From assembly GCA_002423895.1 (NCBI GenBank), contig DIOL01000015.1, positions 18,423-71,584 on the forward strand: 53,162 nt of DNA, in the 5' to 3' direction. The notes beneath the pieces were generated by a model that was not told where the DNA came from, searched no databases, and saw only the letters and a list, made by a program, of their open reading frames with translations. Of this stretch, positions 48,994 to 53,162 are shown piece after piece (positions within the stretch are counted from its first letter, which is position 1; each line of letters begins with the position of its first letter). The position numbers and the translations under genes were made by a program. The DNA comes from Bacteroidales bacterium UBA5515. Lineage in GTDB: Bacteria; Bacteroidota; Bacteroidia; Bacteroidales; P3.

Positions 48994-49860
48994 ATGAAAC
49001 GGATACTTTTAATAGTATTTCTTATTTGCTTTTCTATTGCTTCATTTTCCCAAAACAAAAATATAAGGATTGAAAGTGAAAGGATTGGAGATTCTGTTTT
49101 TTACAAAAAGATAACAACTACAACAATTGGAGATAAGGTAAAGGTTGAGCAGGAGATTATTTCTTTATCTAAATTGAAAACAGAAGAAGTAAATATAAAT
49201 AAAAAAAGCTCTAACGCAACATCATTAAATAATTCGAATCAAAATATTAAAAGGAAAAATCTCCAGGCATTCTTGATAGAAATTAATTTAGATATTACAA
49301 CTCTCAATAATAATCAAAGATTAAATTCTCTTTTGGAAATGAAAGGAATAAATAATCTTAATTTTGGAGGAGATATTTCTTTAGGAGGGAGATTTGGAGA
49401 TGGAATAGAGTTTAAAGTAAGCTATGGAGTAGAATCAATAATAAACAGAACAAGTAATAAAACTCTAAGTTCAATTTCAAATATTGGTACATTAACTTTT
49501 GGATATCCTTTTAGATTAAAGAATGATAAGTATATGATTGTCCCTTATTCTGGACTGGGATATAATTTAACTAATTTGCAATATTCAAGAACATACAGTA
49601 GAGCAATATCATTAGAAGAATTAAAAGAAAGTTCGTGGGCGGTTTTAAGTCATAATTTATATGTACCTTTGGGAGTTGAATTTCGATACAGATTATTGCC
49701 AATTTCTTATTTGTCTTTTGGAGTTGAATATCGTTTTAATGTATATAATTCAGGAGCATTACTTCCGAATACTTTTCAAAGAGTGGATGCTTTTCCAAAG
49801 TTTACAATAAATAATTTAGCAGTAAAAATAGGTTTAACAGGAATTTTCAATAAACATTAA
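48994..49860 (+). CDS. Outer-membrane beta-barrel protein, tandem copy 1
   Basis: 288 residues. Signal peptide (KRILLIVFLICFSIASFSQ), then a Thr/Lys-rich stretch (RIGDSVFYKKITTTTIGDKV) and a beta-barrel region (GDISLGGRFGDGIEFKVSYG, IGTLTFGYPFRLKNDKYMIV, PYSGLGYNLTNLQYS, YVPLGVEFRYRLLP, YLSFGVEYRFNVYNSG, AVKIGLTGIF). It shares order and motifs with the next gene, whose barrel contains the same YPxxxLKNxKxMIVPxxGxG and PLGxEFRxx patterns. The two are tandem paralogues, 15 bases apart. Function unknown. The TTATTTGC upstream is not a good promoter box, so the promoter is unclear. Confidence 0.83.
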   Translation: MKRILLIVFLICFSIASFSQNKNIRIESERIGDSVFYKKITTTTIGDKVKVEQEIISLSKLKTEEVNINKKSSNATSLNNSNQNIKRKNLQAFLIEINLDITTLNNNQRLNSLLEMKGINNLNFGGDISLGGRFGDGIEFKVSYGVESIINRTSNKTLSSISNIGTLTFGYPFRLKNDKYMIVPYSGLGYNLTNLQYSRTYSRAISLEELKESSWAVLSHNLYVPLGVEFRYRLLPISYLSFGVEYRFNVYNSGALLPNTFQRVDAFPKFTINNLAVKIGLTGIFNKH

Positions 49861-49875
49861 TCAAAATAACTAAAA

Positions 49876-50715
49876 ATGAAAAAGACAATTCTATTAGTCC
49901 TTGCTCTTGGAGCTTGTGCAATTTCACAAGGACAAAATGTTAGTAAAACAACAACAACGGTTGTAGAAACAAAAGAAGTTGGTGATTCAACCATAACTAC
50001 AAAAATTATTACAACAAATGTAGATGGTAAAACTACCGTTGAAAAAGAAGTAAATGTAAGTAGATATATTTACGAAAATGCTACAGAGGTTGAACCGGAA
50101 AAGATTGTTAGCGATAAGAAAAAAGCAAAGTTAATAACTGGTTTAAGTTTTACTGGCTCATTCCTTAATGATAATAAAGCAATAAATAATAAATTAGGGA
50201 TGACTAATATTAATGACTTTAATTATGGATTGCTTTTTAATCTTGGAGGGGCAACACCATTTGGAATGGAATTTGTTTTTGATTTTGGGTTTGAAGGAAG
50301 TATAAATAAATCTAACAATAAACAATTAAATGTACTTTCATCTTTTATTAGTTTTAATTTAGGTTATCCTGTTATTAAATTGAAAAATGAAAAATTTATG
50401 ATAGTTCCAAGAGTTGGGATTGGAGTAAATGCAACTCAATACAATTATGTAAGAACTTCAGACAATAATTTAACTATGGATTCCATTGCTGGAAATGCTT
50501 GGACTATTAATCAGAACAACAATTTCTATATTCCACTTGGATTAGAATTTCGTTTTGGAAGTCCAAAAGAATATTTTGTTCTTGCAGGAGAATATCGCCA
50601 TACATTCTATTATTCCAATTCTTATTTGTCACTTTCAAAGCAAAAGGTATCCGATTTCCCTGACTTTGGATTAAATAATGTTGTAATAAAGATAGGATTT
50701 GTTGGAATGTTATAA
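49876..50715 (+). CDS. Outer-membrane beta-barrel protein, tandem copy 2
   Basis: 279 residues. Signal peptide (KKTILLVLALGACAISQGQ), a Thr/Val-rich charged linker (KTTTTVVETKEVGDSTITTK) and a barrel of alternating strands (LITGLSFTGSFLND, DFNYGLLFNLGGATPFGMEF, FISFNLGYPVIKLKNEKFMI, VPRVGIGVNATQYNYVR, YIPLGLEFRFGSPKEYFVL, VVIKIGFVGML). It is the paralogue of the gene 15 bases upstream, with the same linker-barrel plan. The hydrophobic C-terminal strand ends in leucine. Role unknown. A 17-bp terminator shared with the converging mutB gene follows. Confidence 0.83.
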   Translation: MKKTILLVLALGACAISQGQNVSKTTTTVVETKEVGDSTITTKIITTNVDGKTTVEKEVNVSRYIYENATEVEPEKIVSDKKKAKLITGLSFTGSFLNDNKAINNKLGMTNINDFNYGLLFNLGGATPFGMEFVFDFGFEGSINKSNNKQLNVLSSFISFNLGYPVIKLKNEKFMIVPRVGIGVNATQYNYVRTSDNNLTMDSIAGNAWTINQNNNFYIPLGLEFRFGSPKEYFVLAGEYRHTFYYSNSYLSLSKQKVSDFPDFGLNNVVIKIGFVGML

Positions 50716-50740
50716 AATTAATTCAGACTAATCAGTCTAA

Positions 50741-50788
50741 AAAAATAACTCCTTATTTCTAAAATTAGAATAAGGAGTTATTTTTTTT
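50741..50788. terminator. Bidirectional terminator between beta-barrel genes and mutB
   Basis: AAAAATAACTCCTTATT (50741-50757) and its perfect 17-bp complement (50769-50785) flank an 11-base loop. T runs follow in both directions. It lies between converging genes. Confidence 0.88.
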
Positions 50789-50811
50789 ATTTGAACTTAA
50801 TCTACTGTAAA

Positions 50812-52959
50812 CTATTTATTAGCTTCAATTAGTAGGTTAAGTATTTTTATTGCACATTCAGAGATAATTGATCCAGGACCAAATACTGCTGCAGCTCCTG
50901 CTTTGTATAGATAATCGTAATCCTGAGGAGGAATAACACCACCAACAATAACAACTATATCTTCTCTTCCAAGTTTCTTCAACTCTTCAATTACTTGAGG
51001 AACCAAAGTTTTGTGTCCTGCTGCAAGTGATGAAACTCCAAGAACGTGAACATCATTTTCCACTGCTTGTTTTGCTGCTTCTGCTGGAGTTTGGAAAAGA
51101 GGTCCCATGTCAACATCAAATCCGATGTCAGCATATCCTGTTGCTACAACTTTAGCTCCACGATCATGTCCGTCTTGTCCCATTTTAGCCACCATAATTC
51201 TTGGTCGGCGTCCTTCCATTGAAGCAAATTTATCTGCAAGTTCTACTGCTTTCTTAAAGCTTGAACTATCTTTTGTTTCTGCACTATACACGTTTGAAAT
51301 AAGATTTATTTTTGCTTTATAACGTCCAAAATGTTTTTCCAATGCCATAGAGATTTCTCCCAATGAAGCTCTCTTTCTTGCACAATCTATTGCATATTCC
51401 AACAGGTTACCGTTTCCAGTTCTTGCAACTTCAGAAAGTCTTTCCAATGATTCTTGACATTCTTTTTCATTACGATTTGCTCTTAAATCAGCTAAACGTT
51501 TTAATTGAGCTTCTCTAACAACAGTATTGTCAACTTCAAGAGTTTCAATTGGATCTTCTTTATCCAAACGATATTTATTAATTCCTAAAATTGTATCTTT
51601 ATTTGAATCAATGCGAGCTTGTTTTCTTGCTGCTGCTTCTTCAATTCTCATCTTAGGAACTCCACTTTCAATTGCAGCTGCCATACCTCCAAGTTTTTCA
51701 ACTTCTTGAATATGTTGCCATGCTTTGTGTGCAATTTCGTGAGTAAGGCTTTCAACATAGTAAGAACCAGCCCATGGGTCAACACTTTTGCAAATATTTG
51801 TTTCTTCTTGAAGATAGATTTGAGTGTTACGAGCAATACGAGCTGAGAAATCTGTTGGCAAAGCAATTGCTTCGTCAAGTGCATTTGTATGTAGTGATTG
51901 TGTATGTCCAAGTGCTGCTGCTGTTGCTTCAACACATGTTCTTGCAACGTTGTTGAATGGATCTTGTTCAGTTAAAGACCATCCAGATGTTTGAGAGTGT
52001 GTTCTTAGTGCAAGTGATTTAGGATTTTTTGGATTGAATTGACTAACCAATTTAGCCCAAAGCATTCTTGCTGCTCTCATTTTTGCTATTTCCATGAAAT
52101 GATTCATACCAATTGCCCAGAAGAAAGAAAGTCTTGGTGCGAATTGGTCAACGCTCATTCCTGCATTTATTCCTGCTCTCAAATATTCCAAACCGTCAGC
52201 TAAAGTATAAGCCATTTCAATATCACAAGTTGCACCTGCTTCCTGCATGTGATAACCTGAAATAGATATTGAATTGAATTTAGGCATATTCTTAGAAGTA
52301 AATTCAAAAATATCAGCAATAATCTTCATTGATGGTTTTGGTGGATAAATGTAAGTGTTTCTAACCATAAACTCTTTAAGAATATCGTTTTGGATAGTTC
52401 CACTCAGTTTGTCCATTGAAACTCCCTGTTCTTCTGCTGCAATGATGTAGAAAGCAAGTATTGGAAGTACTGCACCATTCATTGTCATTGAAACAGACAT
52501 TTTATCTAATGGAATTTGATCAAAGAGAATCTTCATGTCTAATATTGAATCCACTGCAACTCCAGCCTTACCAACATCCCCAACAACTCTTTCGTGGTCA
52601 GAATCGTATCCTCTGTGAGTTGCAAGGTCAAAAGCAACTGAAAGTCCTTTTTGTCCTGCTGCAATATTTCTTCTGTAGAATGCATTTGATTCTTCTGCTG
52701 TTGAGAAACCAGCATATTGTCTTACAGTCCAAGGTTTCATTACATACATTGTTGAATATGGTCCACGAAGGAAAGGTGCAACGCCAGCTGCATAGTTAAG
52801 GTGTTCCATATCCTCCAAATCTTTTGGAGTGTAGATTGGTTTAACAGGTATTTGTTCAGCTGTCAACCAGTTTTTTTCTTTATTTTCTAATTGTTCCCAT
52901 GCTTTTGAAGAGTTGTTCTCCTTTGCGTTGAGGTCAACATTATTAAAGTTAGGTCTCAT
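50812..52959 (-). CDS. mutB: Methylmalonyl-CoA mutase, large (B12-binding) subunit
   Basis: The adenosylcobalamin enzyme interconverts succinyl-CoA and (R)-methylmalonyl-CoA in the succinate-propionate route. 715 residues, full length. TIM-barrel substrate domain: PFLRGPYSTMYVMKPWTVRQ, YAGFSTAEESNAFYRRN, GLSVAFDLATHRGYDSDH, SISGYHMQEAGAT, RTHSQTSGWSLTEQDPFNN. C-terminal Rossmann cobalamin domain with the lower-ligand histidine in GQDGHDRGAKVVATGYADIG, then GVSSLAAGHKTLVPQVIEEL and VVIVGGVIPPQDY. Its own promoter lies 39 bases upstream. The small subunit gene mutA, usually just before mutB, is absent from the 200 bases available. Together with pckG it fits propionate/succinate fermentation. 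Confidence 0.96.
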   Translation of the reverse strand: MRPNFNNVDLNAKENNSSKAWEQLENKEKNWLTAEQIPVKPIYTPKDLEDMEHLNYAAGVAPFLRGPYSTMYVMKPWTVRQYAGFSTAEESNAFYRRNIAAGQKGLSVAFDLATHRGYDSDHERVVGDVGKAGVAVDSILDMKILFDQIPLDKMSVSMTMNGAVLPILAFYIIAAEEQGVSMDKLSGTIQNDILKEFMVRNTYIYPPKPSMKIIADIFEFTSKNMPKFNSISISGYHMQEAGATCDIEMAYTLADGLEYLRAGINAGMSVDQFAPRLSFFWAIGMNHFMEIAKMRAARMLWAKLVSQFNPKNPKSLALRTHSQTSGWSLTEQDPFNNVARTCVEATAAALGHTQSLHTNALDEAIALPTDFSARIARNTQIYLQEETNICKSVDPWAGSYYVESLTHEIAHKAWQHIQEVEKLGGMAAAIESGVPKMRIEEAAARKQARIDSNKDTILGINKYRLDKEDPIETLEVDNTVVREAQLKRLADLRANRNEKECQESLERLSEVARTGNGNLLEYAIDCARKRASLGEISMALEKHFGRYKAKINLISNVYSAETKDSSSFKKAVELADKFASMEGRRPRIMVAKMGQDGHDRGAKVVATGYADIGFDVDMGPLFQTPAEAAKQAVENDVHVLGVSSLAAGHKTLVPQVIEELKKLGREDIVVIVGGVIPPQDYDYLYKAGAAAVFGPGSIISECAIKILNLLIEANK

Positions 52960-52997
52960 TATATTTTATTTTAAATTAAAATCATGTAATTGGATTG

Positions 52998-53005
52998 CAA
53001 AATTA
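52998..53005 (-). promoter_or_regulatory. mutB promoter
   Basis: Reading leftward the box is TAATTTTG, followed by CA, with TTGG at 53028-53025 spaced 20 bp. The leader of about 35 bases is too short for a cobalamin riboswitch. The bases from 53030 to the right edge show nothing recognisable. Confidence 0.75.
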
Positions 53006-53162
53006 TACCATAATAATGAATTAACCAACAAAAATTTCTTTTTTCTTTTTTTTGATACCTAATATTCTGCTATTAAAAATGATAATAATACTTCTTCAAT
53101 TTTAAATAAGAATATGGATCCATATGTATTCACTATTTAAAAAGTTATATGATTTTGTCAGA

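Noticed and set aside
51527..52799. Several open frames on the + strand inside mutB
   Set aside because: They overlap conserved mutase sequence throughout and show no signal peptide, promoter or domain.
52960..52997. Cobalamin riboswitch before mutB
   Set aside because: The leader is only about 35 bases and contains no B12-box-like sequence.
53106..53135. Short palindrome around TATGGATCCATA near the right edge
   Set aside because: It is a single 12-base palindrome without repeats or a gene context. Chance is likely in AT-rich DNA.

Overview
The window is AT-rich chromosomal DNA from an anaerobic member of the Bacteroidota, most likely Bacteroidales. Five things support this. (1) Many secreted proteins end in type IX secretion system (T9SS) sorting domains, of type A (YPNPA...) or gliding-type B (PN.ITP / PNVFTPN), and a porQ gene is present. 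(2) Eighteen start-proximal TAnnTTTG boxes match the Bacteroidota sigma-70 -7 element, most with a TTG 19-21 bp upstream. (3) The fermentative and anaerobic gene set includes GTP-type PEP carboxykinase, methylmalonyl-CoA mutase, rubrerythrin and an [FeFe]-hydrogenase-like PAS protein. (4) There is a Bacteroidota-type HU relative and a viroplasmin-RNase H fusion. (5) Lipoproteins carry LLSC/LSAC-type lipoboxes. No rRNA, tRNA, CRISPR array, transposase or prophage was seen.

Layout. 2-5593 (+): the tail of one and three complete tandem paralogues of a large surface protein (PKD-like, NGDFE module, about 48-residue CEG/NGCDST repeats, type B sorting domain), separated by exactly one base. 5661-7460 (-): pckG. 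7766-12256 (+): RsmI-like methyltransferase, rarA, dus and a CPA1 antiporter. 12349-13250: a lipoprotein, a repeat array and a duplicated scrap of the antiporter 3' end. 13251-14933: acyl-CoA ligase. 15005-16185: divergent rubrerythrin and thioredoxin-like genes. 16229-18601: SH3-domain protein, HU-like protein, RNase H. 18632-22828 (-): a 1398-residue SBBP/PKD/SprB-repeat T9SS protein. 22876-26027 (+): beta-barrel protein and topA. 26496-29351 (+): two secreted proteins and a possible 47-residue membrane peptide. 29514-32033 (+): aroC, DUF4369 lipoprotein, lpxH. 32108-34976 (+): gcvT, EEP-family protein, AlkD-like protein. 35479-35856 (-): small secreted protein. 36001-37857 (+): hydrogenase-like PAS protein. 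37962-40871 (-): fibronectin-III T9SS protein. 40956-45626 (+): parE, FG-GAP-like protein, M28 peptidase, membrane protein. 45629-47338 (-): leucine-rich T9SS protein and lipoprotein. 47856-48884 (-): porQ. 48994-50715 (+): two paralogous beta-barrels. 50812-52959 (-): mutB.

The most unusual feature is in the spaces between genes. All six intergenic regions longer than about 300 bp contain an array of short units, and no shorter gap does. The arrays lie near 7601-7690, 12919-13100, 17281-17368, 26103-26212, 35046-35175 and 47577-47740. Each array has its own unit sequence, yet the spacing is always 21-23 bp. The cores are mostly imperfect palindromes with a 1-3 base centre, and neighbouring units sometimes carry the core inverted. 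In the last array two unrelated cores alternate in blocks without losing the spacing. Spacing is therefore conserved where sequence is not. I know of no named element family with these properties and treat this as the best candidate for an undescribed system.
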